A stretch of 64,000 nt of DNA from Microbacterium sp. B35-30 (lineage in GTDB: Bacteria; Actinomycetota; Actinomycetes; Actinomycetales; Microbacteriaceae), in the NCBI RefSeq assembly GCF_010634855.1, contig NZ_MWLQ01000023.1:51383-115382 (forward strand), read 5' to 3'. The notes beneath the pieces were generated by a model that was not told the DNA's origin, searched no databases, and saw only the letters and a list, made by a program, of their open reading frames with translations. A program made the position numbers and the translations under genes. Positions within the stretch are counted from its first letter, which is position 1; the number at the start of each line of letters is the position of its first letter. Of this stretch, positions 49,309-57,718 are shown one piece after another.

Positions 49309-50166
49309 GTGTCATTGCGCCGTTCGATCTACAAGTCACCCGCCCAGCTGCGGGCGATGGTCGAGCCCGGGCTCATCACGGCCGCGGCGCTCGACGCCGC
49401 ACGGAGCCTGATCGCTCCGGGCGTGACGACGGCGGAGCTGGATGCCGCGGCATCCGCTCTCATCACCGCTCGCGGCGCGAAGTCGAACTTCCAGATGGTG
49501 CGCGGGTACCGCCACACCATCTGCGCCTCGGTCAACGAAGAGGTCGTGCACGGCATCCCCGGCGATCGCGTGCTCGAGGCCGGAGACATCCTGTCGATCG
49601 ACGCGGGTGCCGAGTACAAGGGCTGGAACGGCGACTCGGCGTTCACCTTCGTGCTGCCCGATGACACCCGGCCCGAGATCGTGGCCGAGCGTCAGCGGCT
49701 CTCGGATGTGACCGAGGGGTCGCTCTGGGCCGGCATCGCCGCCCTGGCGTCGGCGAAGCGCATCGGCGAGGTCGGCACGGCCGTGCAGGAGTACATCGAA
49801 GCCCACTCCCCGCGTTCTGTGAATGGCACTGCCGGCACCTACGGCATCCTGCGCGAGTACGTGGGCCACGGCATCGGCCGCAAGATGCACGAGTCGCCCT
49901 CGGTCTTCAACTACCGCGTCCCGGATCCGGGGCCGGAGGTGCGCCCGGGCCTCGTGCTCGCGATCGAGCCGATGGTCGTCATCGGCGACCAGGCCACGTT
50001 CGTCGAAGACGACGGCTGGACGGTCTCGACGCTCGACGGCACCGCGGGCTCCCACTGGGAGCACAGCGTGGCCGTGCACGAAGACGGAATCTGGGTGCTC
50101 ACGGCACCCGACGGCGGTGCCGCGGGCCTGGCGCCCTTCGGCGTGACCCCGCGCGAGATCGCCTAG
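49309..50166 (+). CDS. map: type I methionine aminopeptidase
   Basis: The 285-residue enzyme starts at GTG 49309, 4 bases after adk. It removes the initiator Met from nascent proteins. Metal ligands are visible in ILSIDAGAEYKGWNGDSA, GHGIGR, IEPM and WEHS. There is no N-terminal zinc-finger extension. A perfect palindrome ggatgccg/cggcatcc (49440-49455) lies inside the coding sequence. It is followed by the DsbA-like gene after 10 bases. Confidence 0.97.
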   Translation: MSLRRSIYKSPAQLRAMVEPGLITAAALDAARSLIAPGVTTAELDAAASALITARGAKSNFQMVRGYRHTICASVNEEVVHGIPGDRVLEAGDILSIDAGAEYKGWNGDSAFTFVLPDDTRPEIVAERQRLSDVTEGSLWAGIAALASAKRIGEVGTAVQEYIEAHSPRSVNGTAGTYGILREYVGHGIGRKMHESPSVFNYRVPDPGPEVRPGLVLAIEPMVVIGDQATFVEDDGWTVSTLDGTAGSHWEHSVAVHEDGIWVLTAPDGGAAGLAPFGVTPREIA

Positions 50167-50176
50167 GAGGCCCGAC

Positions 50177-50875
50177 ATGGCACAGACCGCACGCAAGACC
50201 AACTGGTTCGCGATCTGGGTGACGGCTGGCGTCGCGGTCGCCCTCGTGCTCGTCGTCGTCCTGGTGGTGACGCTGAACAACGCGGCGACGCCCAAGCCGC
50301 TGCCCACCGAGGTGAACCCGCCGTCGTCAGCGGGCATCGACAGCGAGACCGGCGCCATCCTCGTCGGCGACGGCGAGGACCGGCTCGACACCTACATCGA
50401 CTTCATGTGCCCCGTCTGCAACCAGTTCGAGCAGGTGTACGGCGCCGAGATCGAGGGCATGGTCGACGCCGGGGACATCACCCTCGGCATCCACCCGATC
50501 TCGATCCTCGACGATCAGTCGAACGGAACGCAGTTCTCCACGCGTGCGGCGAATGCCGCCTACTGCGTCGCGGACGCGGACCCCGACGCGTCGCTGCCGT
50601 TCCTGCAGGCGATGTTCGAGAACCAGCCCGCGGAAGGCTCCTCGGGTCTCACGAACCGCGAGATCCTCGACATCGCGTCGGGCGTCGGCGTGACGGGCAT
50701 CGACTCGTGCGTCAACGACGGCACCTACGCCGGCTTCGTGACCGAGATGACCGAGCAGACGCCGATCCAGCCCGGATCGCAGGGGATCGGCACGCCGACT
50801 GTCGCCGTCAACGGCCAGGTCATCGCGAACTCGACGCTGCCCCCGGCGGGCGAGCTCGCGACGCTCTTCGAGTAA
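50177..50875 (+). CDS. DsbA-family thiol-disulfide protein
   Basis: The 232-residue protein starts at ATG 50177 behind AGGAGG. It has a membrane anchor at about residues 10-33, then a thioredoxin-like domain with the active site FMCPVCNQF (CPVC, about residues 78-81). A cis-Pro element is likely in GIGTPTVAVNG, and two further Cys occur (AAYCV, DSCVN). It probably forms or shuffles disulfides outside the membrane, for example in the Cys-rich surface proteins, and is co-transcribed with map. It belongs to the thioredoxin_4 group; the exact substrate is unknown. Confidence 0.9.
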   Translation: MAQTARKTNWFAIWVTAGVAVALVLVVVLVVTLNNAATPKPLPTEVNPPSSAGIDSETGAILVGDGEDRLDTYIDFMCPVCNQFEQVYGAEIEGMVDAGDITLGIHPISILDDQSNGTQFSTRAANAAYCVADADPDASLPFLQAMFENQPAEGSSGLTNREILDIASGVGVTGIDSCVNDGTYAGFVTEMTEQTPIQPGSQGIGTPTVAVNGQVIANSTLPPAGELATLFE

Positions 50876-50887
50876 GCCTGCGGACGA

Positions 50888-50912
50888 CGGATGCCGCGGC
50901 CGGCGGCATCCG
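50888..50912 (+). terminator. hairpin after the DsbA-like gene
   Basis: A 9-bp stem (cggatgccg / cggcatccg) with a 7-base CGGCCGG loop, 12 bases after the stop and just before the infA promoter. It is another inverted pair of the ggatgcc word. Confidence 0.6.
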
Positions 50913-50920
50913 CCGGTGAT

Positions 50921-50949
50921 TTGCCGAGGCATCCACTATCACGTATGCT
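50921..50949 (+). promoter_or_regulatory. infA-alpha operon promoter (TTGCCG-N17-TATGCT)
   Basis: TTGCCG (50921-50926) and TATGCT (50944-50949) are exactly 17 bases apart. Transcription should start near 50956, about 87 bases before infA. Confidence 0.75.
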
Positions 50950-51042
50950 TGATCTTTGGTGCGTTGCGCCTTCATTGGCGTGTCGTAGCACCGAATCCCA
51001 TCCACCGCAGACCGACCGGTCTGCAGAACTGTTAGCGAGCGT

Positions 51043-51264
51043 ATGGCGAAGAAAGACGGTGTCATCGAAATCGAGGGCGTGATCTCCGAGGCGCTGCCCA
51101 ACGCGATGTTCCGCGTTGAGCTGAGCAACGGACACAAGGTCCTCGCGACGATCTCCGGCAAGATGCGGCAGAACTACATCCGCATCATCCCCGAGGACCG
51201 TGTCGTCGTGGAGCTCTCGCCCTACGACCTCACCCGCGGGCGCATCGTCTACCGCTACCGCTAG
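51043..51264 (+). CDS. infA: translation initiation factor IF-1
   Basis: The 73-residue protein starts at ATG 51043. It has [20 protein letters not shown] and the ending [13 protein letters not shown], and is a complete OB-fold. IF-1 blocks the A site during initiation. It begins the unit that continues with rpmJ. Confidence 0.98.
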   Translation: MAKKDGVIEIEGVISEALPNAMFRVELSNGHKVLATISGKMRQNYIRIIPEDRVVVELSPYDLTRGRIVYRYR

Positions 51265-51355
51265 ACCGGTCGAGAAGTAACGCCCCAGTGCTTCGACAGG
51301 CTCAGCAACCGAGCCGAGAAGCCTGCCCGGCGAAGACAGCGAAACAGGAAAGAAC

Positions 51356-51472
51356 ATGAAGGTCAATCCCTCCGTCAAGCCCATCTGCGACCACTGCAAG
51401 GTCATCCGTCGCCACGGTCGCGTCATGGTCATCTGCAAGTCGAACCCGCGTCACAAGCAGCGCCAGGGCTGA
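51356..51472 (+). CDS. rpmJ: 50S ribosomal protein L36 (zinc-binding form)
   Basis: The 38-residue protein starts at ATG 51356 behind ACAGGAAAGA. It has CDHC, a third Cys in VICKSN and a His in PRHKQRQG, which are the four zinc ligands of the C+ form. The gene lies in the usual place between infA and rpsM. A partial repeat copy lies upstream (51291-51311). Confidence 0.97.
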   Translation: MKVNPSVKPICDHCKVIRRHGRVMVICKSNPRHKQRQG

Positions 51473-51618
51473 TCGGGGGCTGCGCCCCGCGCAGCCTCGA
51501 ACCGCACAACTGAACACATCACAGGCAGGGTCAGAACCTCTTCGGAGGGGACACCTCGGGCGGAGGCCCGGGCACCGATCCTGCTCCACACCTCCACTCA
51601 CTCCATAGGAGAAACCGC

Positions 51619-51993
51619 ATGGCACGTCTTGCCGGCGTTGACATCCCGCGCGACAAGCGCGTGGTGATCGCCCTCACGTACATCTACGGCGTGGGCCGTA
51701 CCCGCTCGAACGAGATCCTCGCAGCAACGGAGATCGACGAGAACATCCGCGTCAAGGACCTCAGCGACGACCAGCTCATCGCACTCCGCGACCACATCGA
51801 AGGCAACTACAAGGTCGAGGGCGATCTTCGCCGCGAGGTCGCCGCCGACATCCGCCGCAAGGTCGAGATCGGTTCCTACGAGGGTATCCGCCACCGCCGC
51901 GGCCTCCCGGTGCGCGGTCAGCGCACGAAGACGAACGCCCGTACCCGCAAGGGCCCGAAGCGCACCGTCGCCGGCAAGAAGAAGGCGCGCTAA
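51619..51993 (+). CDS. rpsM: 30S ribosomal protein S13
   Basis: The 124-residue protein starts at ATG 51619 behind [29 protein letters not shown] and the [18 protein letters not shown] signature identify S13, which contacts P-site tRNA and L5. rpsK follows after 32 bases. Confidence 0.98.
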   Translation: MARLAGVDIPRDKRVVIALTYIYGVGRTRSNEILAATEIDENIRVKDLSDDQLIALRDHIEGNYKVEGDLRREVAADIRRKVEIGSYEGIRHRRGLPVRGQRTKTNARTRKGPKRTVAGKKKAR

Positions 51994-52025
51994 GGCGCGG
52001 CCCCAGGGTTTAGGAGAGAACGCAC

Positions 52026-52424
52026 ATGGCACAGGCCAAGTCCGCCGCGCGCAAGCCGCGCCGCAAGGAGAAGAAGAACATCGCGTTGGGCCAGGCCCAC
52101 ATCAAGTCGACGTTCAACAACACGATCGTCTCGATCACCGACCCGTCGGGCGCCGTCATCAGCTGGGCGTCGTCGGGTGGCGTGGGCTTCAAGGGCTCGC
52201 GCAAGTCGACGCCGTACGCCGCCGGCATGGCCGCGGAGTCCGCTGCCCGCCAGGCGCAGGAGCACGGCGTCAAGAAGGTCGACGTCTTCGTGAAGGGCCC
52301 GGGCTCGGGTCGCGAGACCGCGATCCGCTCGCTGACGGCCGCCGGCCTCGAGGTCGGCTCGATCCAGGACGTGACGCCGCAGGCGCACAACGGCTGCCGC
52401 CCGCCGAAGCGCCGCCGCGTCTGA
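52026..52424 (+). CDS. rpsK: 30S ribosomal protein S11
   Basis: The 132-residue protein starts at ATG 52026 behind TAGGAGAGA. It has [20 protein letters not shown] and ends [19 protein letters not shown]11 lies in the 30S platform. In many actinobacteria rpsD follows; here the next gene is rpoA after 157 bases. Confidence 0.98.
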   Translation: MAQAKSAARKPRRKEKKNIALGQAHIKSTFNNTIVSITDPSGAVISWASSGGVGFKGSRKSTPYAAGMAAESAARQAQEHGVKKVDVFVKGPGSGRETAIRSLTAAGLEVGSIQDVTPQAHNGCRPPKRRRV

Positions 52425-52431
52425 CGCTTCG

Positions 52432-52475
52432 CCCTTCGACAGGCTCAGGGACCGGTCCCTGAGCCTGTCGACGGG
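52432..52475. repeat. 44-bp near-perfect palindrome in the rpsK-rpoA gap
   Basis: Arms of 22 bp (left begins cccttcgacaggctcag at 52432; right ends gtcgacggg at 52475) meet at ACC/GGT with one mismatch. Related half-copies lie at 51291-51311 and, more diverged, 37581-37603. It may act as a terminator and looks like a dispersed palindrome family. Confidence 0.75.
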
Positions 52476-52489
52476 CCACCGTTCGTTTC

Positions 52490-52512
52490 GGATGCCTCTG
52501 CCCGAGGCATCC
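52490..52512 (+). terminator. short hairpin upstream of rpoA
   Basis: Stem ggatgcctc / gaggcatcc with a 5-base loop, made of an inverted ggatgcc pair and lying just after the 44-bp palindrome. Confidence 0.5.
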
Positions 52513-52581
52513 TGATCAAAACTCAACACCTCACCCACCGCACGTGTCATATAGCGGGCACGTGATCGAAAGGAACACATA

Positions 52582-53571
52582 GTGCTCATCGCACAGCGTC
52601 CCACTCTGACCGAGGAGAAGATCGGGGAGTTCCGCAGCCGTTTCGTCATCGAGCCGCTGGAGCCCGGCTTCGGTTACACGATCGGCAACGCGCTGCGTCG
52701 CAGCCTCCTGTCGTCCATCCCCGGTGCCGCAGTGACGTCGATCCGCATCGACGGCGTCCTCCACGAGTTCAGCACCATCCCGGGTGTGAAGGAGGATGTC
52801 ACCGAGATCATCCTCAACATCAAGCAGCTGGTCGTCTCCAGCGAGCGCGACGAGCCCATCACCGCGTACCTGCGCAAGACCGGCGCCGGTGAGGTCACCG
52901 CCGCCGACATCTCCGCGCCGGCCGGTGTCGAGGTGCACAACCCCGAGCTCGTCATCGCGACGCTGAACGACACCGCCAAGTTCGAGCTCGAGCTCACGAT
53001 CGAGCGTGGCCGCGGCTACGTCTCGGCGACGCAGAACCGCAACGAGTACGCCGAGGCCGGTCAGATCCCGATCGACTCGATCTACTCGCCGGTGCTCAAG
53101 GTCTCGTACCGCGTCGACGCGACGCGTGCCGGTGAGCGCACCGACTTCGACAAGCTCGTGCTGGACGTCGAGTCGAAGTCGTCGATCGCCCCGCGCGACG
53201 CCGTCGCTTCGGCCGGCCGCACCCTGACGGAGCTCTTCGGCCTCGCCCGCGAGCTCAACGTCGAGGCCGAGGGCATCGAGATCGGCCCGGCGCCGGTCGA
53301 GACCGTCCTGTCGAACGAGCTGTCGATGCCGATCGAGGACCTCGACCTGTCGGTGCGTTCGTACAACTGCCTCAAGCGCGAGGGCATCAACACCGTGTCG
53401 GAGCTCGTCGCCCTGTCGGAGACGCAGCTCATGAACATCCGCAACTTCGGGCAGAAGTCGGTCGACGAGGTGCGCGACAAGCTCGTCTCACTCGGCCTGT
53501 CGCTGAAGGACTCGGTTCCCGGGTTCGACGGCGCGCACTTCTACGGCGGCTACGACGACGAGACCGTCTGA
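52582..53571 (+). CDS. rpoA: DNA-directed RNA polymerase subunit alpha
   Basis: The 329-residue protein starts at GTG 52582 behind GAAAGGA. The N-terminal dimer domain ([20 protein letters not shown]) and the C-terminal domain ([18 protein letters not shown], the helix-hairpin-helix that contacts DNA UP elements) are complete, joined by a linker near residue 235. Alpha starts assembly of the polymerase, so this window holds two core subunits. rplQ follows after 39 bases. Confidence 0.98.
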   Translation: MLIAQRPTLTEEKIGEFRSRFVIEPLEPGFGYTIGNALRRSLLSSIPGAAVTSIRIDGVLHEFSTIPGVKEDVTEIILNIKQLVVSSERDEPITAYLRKTGAGEVTAADISAPAGVEVHNPELVIATLNDTAKFELELTIERGRGYVSATQNRNEYAEAGQIPIDSIYSPVLKVSYRVDATRAGERTDFDKLVLDVESKSSIAPRDAVASAGRTLTELFGLARELNVEAEGIEIGPAPVETVLSNELSMPIEDLDLSVRSYNCLKREGINTVSELVALSETQLMNIRNFGQKSVDEVRDKLVSLGLSLKDSVPGFDGAHFYGGYDDETV

Positions 53572-53610
53572 GTCCCGGTCCCCCCGAATCTGATCCTGGA
53601 GTAACAAAGA

Positions 53611-54150
53611 ATGCCCAAGCCCACCAAGGGTCCCCGCCTCGGAGGCGGCCCCGCCCACGAGCGTCTGCTGCTTGCGAACCTGGCCGCTGCGCTGTTCACC
53701 CACAAGTCGATCAAGACGACCGAGACCAAGGCCAAGCGCCTGCGTCCGCTCGCCGAGCGCCTCATCACGTTCGCGAAGCGCGGCGACCTGCACGCGCGTC
53801 GTCGCGTGCTGTCGGTCATCGGCGACAAGTCGGTCGTCCACGAGCTCTTCACCGAGATCGCCCCGCTGGTGGCGGACCGTGAGGGCGGCTACACCCGCAT
53901 CACGAAGGTCGGCAACCGCAAGGGCGACAACGCCCCCATGGCCGTCATCGAGCTCGTTCTCGAGCCCGTGACGAAGAAGCCGTCGGCGAAGAAGGCCGCT
54001 GCCGCCAAGGCTGCTCCGGCCGAGGAGACCCCCGCTGCTGAGGAGGCTCCCGCCGCCGACGAGGCCGCCGAGGCCGGCGCCGAGTCGCCGGAGGAGGGCG
54101 CCGCCGCCGAGGCTGCTGCCGAGGACGCCGTCGAGGAGAAGTCCGCGTAA
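53611..54150 (+). CDS. rplQ: 50S ribosomal protein L17 with acidic C-terminal tail
   Basis: The 179-residue protein starts at ATG 53611 behind CTGGAG. The core ([31 protein letters not shown]) ends near residue 118. About 60 residues rich in Ala and Glu follow ([13 protein letters not shown] type), which is an unusual addition to a ribosomal protein. It ends the alpha operon at a strong terminator. Confidence 0.96.
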   Translation: MPKPTKGPRLGGGPAHERLLLANLAAALFTHKSIKTTETKAKRLRPLAERLITFAKRGDLHARRRVLSVIGDKSVVHELFTEIAPLVADREGGYTRITKVGNRKGDNAPMAVIELVLEPVTKKPSAKKAAAAKAAPAEETPAAEEAPAADEAAEAGAESPEEGAAAEAAAEDAVEEKSA

Positions 54151-54169
54151 TCCGGACCCCCTTGCACCG

Positions 54170-54203
54170 AGAGACCCGCCACCCGTGAGGGTGGCGGGTC
54201 TCT
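54170..54203. terminator. bidirectional terminator between rplQ and the acyltransferase gene
   Basis: A perfect 15-bp stem (agagacccgccaccc / gggtggcgggtctct) with a GTGA loop lies between two convergent genes, 19 bases after rplQ and 10 bases from the other stop. Confidence 0.85.
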
Positions 54204-54213
54204 CTGCATCGAC

Positions 54214-56145
54214 TCAGCGGTCCGCGCCGAGCTGCACCTGCTTCAGCTGCACCTGCTGCAACTGCACGAAGAGCTCGGCGGCGGCGCGGCGCTTGTGGGC
54301 GAGCGTGTCGACGGCGGCCGCGACGGTGTCGGCGAAGATGCGGCCGCCGGCCGAGCCGGGGTGGATCTGGTCGCCGGCCAGCAGATCGGTGTGCGCGGCG
54401 ATCGCGCCTGACCAGTCGGCGACGGCGACGTTGGTGCGGTGCTCGGCGAAGGCGGCGAGGTCGGCGTTGACGCCGGGGATCCAATCGCGTGGCGCATACG
54501 CGTTGACGAGCACCAGCCCGCGCTTCGGGCCCACCGTGGCGGCGATGCGCTCGAGCGAGTCGCGGTCGATGGCGCCGTTCGTGCCGAGCGCCACCACGAC
54601 GTAGGGGCGCAGCCGTCCTGCGGCGGCGAGGTCGTCCACGATGCCGGGCCCAGCCCACATCGACCGAGACACCGCCGCGTCCACCTCGATGCCGGGCAGC
54701 TCTTCGAGGAGGCCGCCGGCGGACGCGAGCATCACGGAGTCGCCCACGGCGCTGATCCGGTCGCCCGTGACGCCGGTCGCCGCATCCGCGACTTCGTGCT
54801 CGGGGCCGGCGTCGGGTGACACCGGCGCAGGGGGAGCGTTGCGTCGTGCCTCTTCGAGCGCCGCGCGGCCTGCCGCGACGGCCGCTTCGGCGCTCGATTC
54901 CTCGGGTGCGGCTGCGAGCGCCGCGCCGGTGCCGGCGAGCACGAGTGCCCCGGCGAGGGCGACACCGAGCGTGCGCAGCCGGGCGCGAGGACCCCCGTGC
55001 AGCCGCGCCACGAGCGCGCGTGCCGATGCGCGCAGGCCGAGGCGCCGCACCGGGGTCTCGACGAAGCGGAACGAGAGAGCGGATGCCGCAGCCGTCGCCG
55101 CGAGCACGCCCATGCCGATCCACACCGGTGCCGTCGCGACGGTCGCGCCCGGTGCGAAGGCGGCCACCGCGAGCACGAGCAGCGGCCAGTGCCAGAGGTA
55201 GATGCCGTAGGAGCGGTCGCCGATCCAGCGCAGGGGTCGGACGTCGATCGCCCGCCCGAACCGTGAGCCGGGCCAGACACCCGCGACGATCGCGACGGCG
55301 CTCAGCAGGCTCGCGGTGAGGAGGGCGCCGGGGAAGGCGGCCACAGAGCCGCCGAGCGGCAGCGCTGTCACGGCGACGAGCCCCGCGAGCGCGGCGATGC
55401 CGGCCGCTTCGGCAAGGCGACGCGCGGTGGGGGAGTGCACCCAGCGCGGCCGTGCCTCGGTGAACAGCGGCGCGAGCAGGAACGCCAGCCCGACGCCGAT
55501 CAGCAGCCCGAACGCGTGTGTGTCGGTGCCGAAGTAGGCGCGGGTGAGGTCGCCGCCGCTCCCGACGATGACGCCCATGCCGACCGCCGAAGCGGCGGCG
55601 AGAGCGAAAGCCGCGGCGATCCGCGCCCACGTGCGCGGCAGCAGCAGGAACAGCGGAAAGACGACCGGCCACAGCAGGTAGAACTGCTCCTCGACGGCGA
55701 GCGACCAGAAGTTGCGGAAGAGCTCGGGCGTCGCAGCGGCGAAGTAGCCGCCGCCGCCCGCGATCGAGACCCAGTTGTAGCTGAACGTCGCCGCCGCGAG
55801 TACCTGCGCGTCGAGGTCGACGAGCACGTCGCCGCCGACGACCCACGCCACCGCCGAGCAGACCGCCACGACGACTGCGAGCGCGGGCAGAAGCCGTCGC
55901 GCGCGGCGCTGCCAGAACCGGCCGAGCGCGATACGACCGGTGGCGGTGTGCTCGCGCAGCAGCAGGCTCGTGATCAGGAACCCGCTGATCACGAAGAACA
56001 CGTCCACGCCCACGAAGCCGCCCGGCAGCATCGCCGGCGGGAACAGGTGGTAGACGACCACGAGCACCACCGCGATCGCGCGCATGCCGTCGAGCCCGGC
56101 GAAGCGGGCCAAGAGCGGGCTCTTGAAAGGCACAGTGGACGTCAT
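54214..56145 (-). CDS. acyltransferase family 3 protein fused to an SGNH domain (OafA/OatA-like)
   Basis: The 643-residue protein starts at the ATG complementary to 56143-56145 (MTSTVPFKS). Residues 1-380 contain about ten membrane helices of the acyltransferase-3 family, with the catalytic VVYHL His and the GFVGVDVFFVISGF and FWQRRARRLLPA blocks. The C-terminal SGNH domain has AVGDSVML (Ser), GTNG (Asn) and DQIHPG (Asp and His), all intact. Such proteins O-acetylate surface polysaccharide or peptidoglycan, moving the acyl group outside the cell. The last residues repeat a VQLQQ/VQLKQ pattern from a 15-bp tandem repeat. The target glycan is not known. Confidence 0.92.
   Translation of the reverse strand: MTSTVPFKSPLLARFAGLDGMRAIAVVLVVVYHLFPPAMLPGGFVGVDVFFVISGFLITSLLLREHTATGRIALGRFWQRRARRLLPALAVVVAVCSAVAWVVGGDVLVDLDAQVLAAATFSYNWVSIAGGGGYFAAATPELFRNFWSLAVEEQFYLLWPVVFPLFLLLPRTWARIAAAFALAAASAVGMGVIVGSGGDLTRAYFGTDTHAFGLLIGVGLAFLLAPLFTEARPRWVHSPTARRLAEAAGIAALAGLVAVTALPLGGSVAAFPGALLTASLLSAVAIVAGVWPGSRFGRAIDVRPLRWIGDRSYGIYLWHWPLLVLAVAAFAPGATVATAPVWIGMGVLAATAAASALSFRFVETPVRRLGLRASARALVARLHGGPRARLRTLGVALAGALVLAGTGAALAAAPEESSAEAAVAAGRAALEEARRNAPPAPVSPDAGPEHEVADAATGVTGDRISAVGDSVMLASAGGLLEELPGIEVDAAVSRSMWAGPGIVDDLAAAGRLRPYVVVALGTNGAIDRDSLERIAATVGPKRGLVLVNAYAPRDWIPGVNADLAAFAEHRTNVAVADWSGAIAAHTDLLAGDQIHPGSAGGRIFADTVAAAVDTLAHKRRAAAELFVQLQQVQLKQVQLGADR
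54230..54266. repeat. 15-bp tandem repeat in the acyltransferase 3' end
   Basis: gagctgcacctgctt, cagctgcacctgctg and a partial copy caactgcac follow one another. On the coding strand they give the VQLQQVQLKQVQL end of the protein. Confidence 0.6.
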
Positions 56146-56230
56146 GAGTTCTCGCGAACGAAGGAGGGGGAAACGGCAAGTCTACGTGGCAGTGCCGGGC
56201 CGACATCACGACGGCCAGTGGTCGCCCGAA

Positions 56231-56236
56231 TAGGGT
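56231..56236 (+). promoter_or_regulatory. -10 box for a probable leaderless truA transcript (TAGGGT)
   Basis: TAGGGT ends 6 bases before the GTG at 56243. No upstream ribosome binding site is present. Confidence 0.5.
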
Positions 56237-56242
56237 GGGAGG

Positions 56243-57103
56243 GTGCGCATCCGTCTCGACATCGCCTATGACGGCACGCATTTTCGCGGGTGGGCGCGTC
56301 AGCCGGGCCTGCGCACCGTGCAGGAGACCCTCGAGTCCTCGCTCGCGCGCGTGCTGGGCGGTGACCCGCGGCTGGTGGTCGCCGGTCGCACCGACGCCGG
56401 CGTTCACGCCGCCGGCCAAGTCGCCCACGTGGATCTCGACGACGCACAGGTGCAGCGCCTCCTCGCGCGGCACGCGCGTCCGGGAAACGGAACACCGACG
56501 CTCGACGACCGTGCCGGTGCGCTCGCCGCGCGTATGACGGGCGTGGTGGGCGCCTACTCCGATGTGGGGGTGCGCGCCTCGCGCGTCGCCCCCGCCGGCT
56601 TCGACGCCCGGTTCTCCGCGGTGTGGCGCCGCTACGAGTACCGCATCGGCGACGCGGTCAGCGGCTACGACCCGCTCGAGCGCCATCGCACCACCTCGGT
56701 GCGCTCATCCCTCGATGTGGAGGCGATGGATGCCGCAGCCGGCGCCCTCATCGGGCTGCACGATTTCGCCGCCTACTGCAAGCCGCGCGACGAGGCGACG
56801 ACGATCCGCACGCTGCTGGAGTTCGACTGGCACCGCGACGACGCCGGCGTGCTGGTCGCGAACGTCAAGGCGGACGCGTTCTGCCACAGCATGGTGCGCG
56901 CGCTCGTCGGAGCGTGTGTGGCCGTCGGCGACGGGCGCCTCGCTGTCGACGACGTCGTGGGCATCCGCGACGAGCAGGAGCGCGTGCCCGAGGTGAAGGT
57001 GCTCGCGGCGCGCGGGCTCACGCTGACCGAGGTCGGCTACCCGGCCGACGACCTGCTGGCGCAGCGCGCGGAGCAGACACGGGCACGCCGCGACCGCGAG
57101 TGA
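56243..57103 (+). CDS. truA: tRNA pseudouridine synthase A
   Basis: The 286-residue enzyme starts at GTG 56243 (MRIRLDIAYDGTHFRGW). It makes pseudouridine at positions 38-40 of tRNAs. The catalytic Asp is in AGRTDAGVHAAGQVAH (about residues 50-65). FCHSMVRALVGACVAVGDGR near the end matches the family, and an insert of about 20 residues occurs after LLARHARPGNG. It follows rplQ in many actinobacteria; here the acyltransferase intervenes. Confidence 0.96.
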   Translation: MRIRLDIAYDGTHFRGWARQPGLRTVQETLESSLARVLGGDPRLVVAGRTDAGVHAAGQVAHVDLDDAQVQRLLARHARPGNGTPTLDDRAGALAARMTGVVGAYSDVGVRASRVAPAGFDARFSAVWRRYEYRIGDAVSGYDPLERHRTTSVRSSLDVEAMDAAAGALIGLHDFAAYCKPRDEATTIRTLLEFDWHRDDAGVLVANVKADAFCHSMVRALVGACVAVGDGRLAVDDVVGIRDEQERVPEVKVLAARGLTLTEVGYPADDLLAQRAEQTRARRDRE

Positions 57104-57122
57104 TCGCCGTCGAGAACGGACG

Positions 57123-57569
57123 TCAGGCCGTGCGAGGACGCGTGCTGCGCAGACGCGCCGCCGGCGCGGCACGCCGCGCAGCCGCGACCGGTGCGCGACC
57201 GCGGGTAGCTCCCGCACGCGAGCCGACGAGCTCGAGCAGCGCGGCCGCCAGCGGGCTCGCCGACGCGGCCTCGGTCTCGAACGCCTCGGCCACGACGATG
57301 GCGGCGCGTTCGAACTCGCGCGCCTTGTCGACGGCGGCGCGACGCTCGGCCACCACGCGGTCGGCGGCGGCGTACTCGTCACGCAGCCGCACCCGCTCGG
57401 CCTCGTCCAGCCCGCGCCGCCCAGCGGTGCGTTCCAGGGTCTCGCCGACGCGGGAGCGGACGGCGATGCTGCGGCGCAGCTCGCGCTCCGCGGCTTCGCG
57501 GGCGGCGCGGCTGGCGTCGAGGGCGCCGACGAGCTCGGCTCGTACGGCGGGAGTGGATGCTGCGGCCAT
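57123..57569 (-). CDS. small coiled-coil hypothetical protein
   Basis: The 148-residue protein starts at the ATG complementary to 57567-57569, behind AGGAGGA (tcctcct at 57574-57580). Residues 8-95 are a charged amphipathic helix with heptad features (DASRAAREAAERELRR, ADRVVAERRAAVDKAREFERA). The C-terminus is Ala/Arg/Pro-rich. It has no signal peptide, membrane helix or catalytic motif that I recognise. It lies between truA, which is convergent, and the divergent gene at 57719. Confidence 0.65.
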   Translation of the reverse strand: MAAASTPAVRAELVGALDASRAAREAAERELRRSIAVRSRVGETLERTAGRRGLDEAERVRLRDEYAAADRVVAERRAAVDKAREFERAAIVVAEAFETEAASASPLAAALLELVGSRAGATRGRAPVAAARRAAPAARLRSTRPRTA

Positions 57570-57703
57570 GGGGTCCTCCTGGGTTCTCGGCAGACACCAC
57601 TCCAGAGGCGCCCGCACGCGTTTTCGTACATCGGAGGTCGGTGGTCCCTCTAAGGTCCCGTTGTGGATGCCGCAAGGCCACCCGTCGGCAACGTCATTCG
57701 GCA

Positions 57704-57709
57704 TAGGCT
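57704..57709 (+). promoter_or_regulatory. -10 box for a probable leaderless transcript (TAGGCT)
   Basis: TAGGCT ends 9 bases before the ATG at 57719; with the usual -10 to start distance this places transcription at or just before the start codon. Confidence 0.45.
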
Positions 57710-57718
57710 TGCCTCGAC

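Noticed and set aside
49440..49455. Operator within map from its perfect palindrome
   Set aside because: It encodes ordinary Leu-Asp-Ala-Ala-Ala-Ser residues and is better explained as two adjoining copies of the frequent ggatgcc word.
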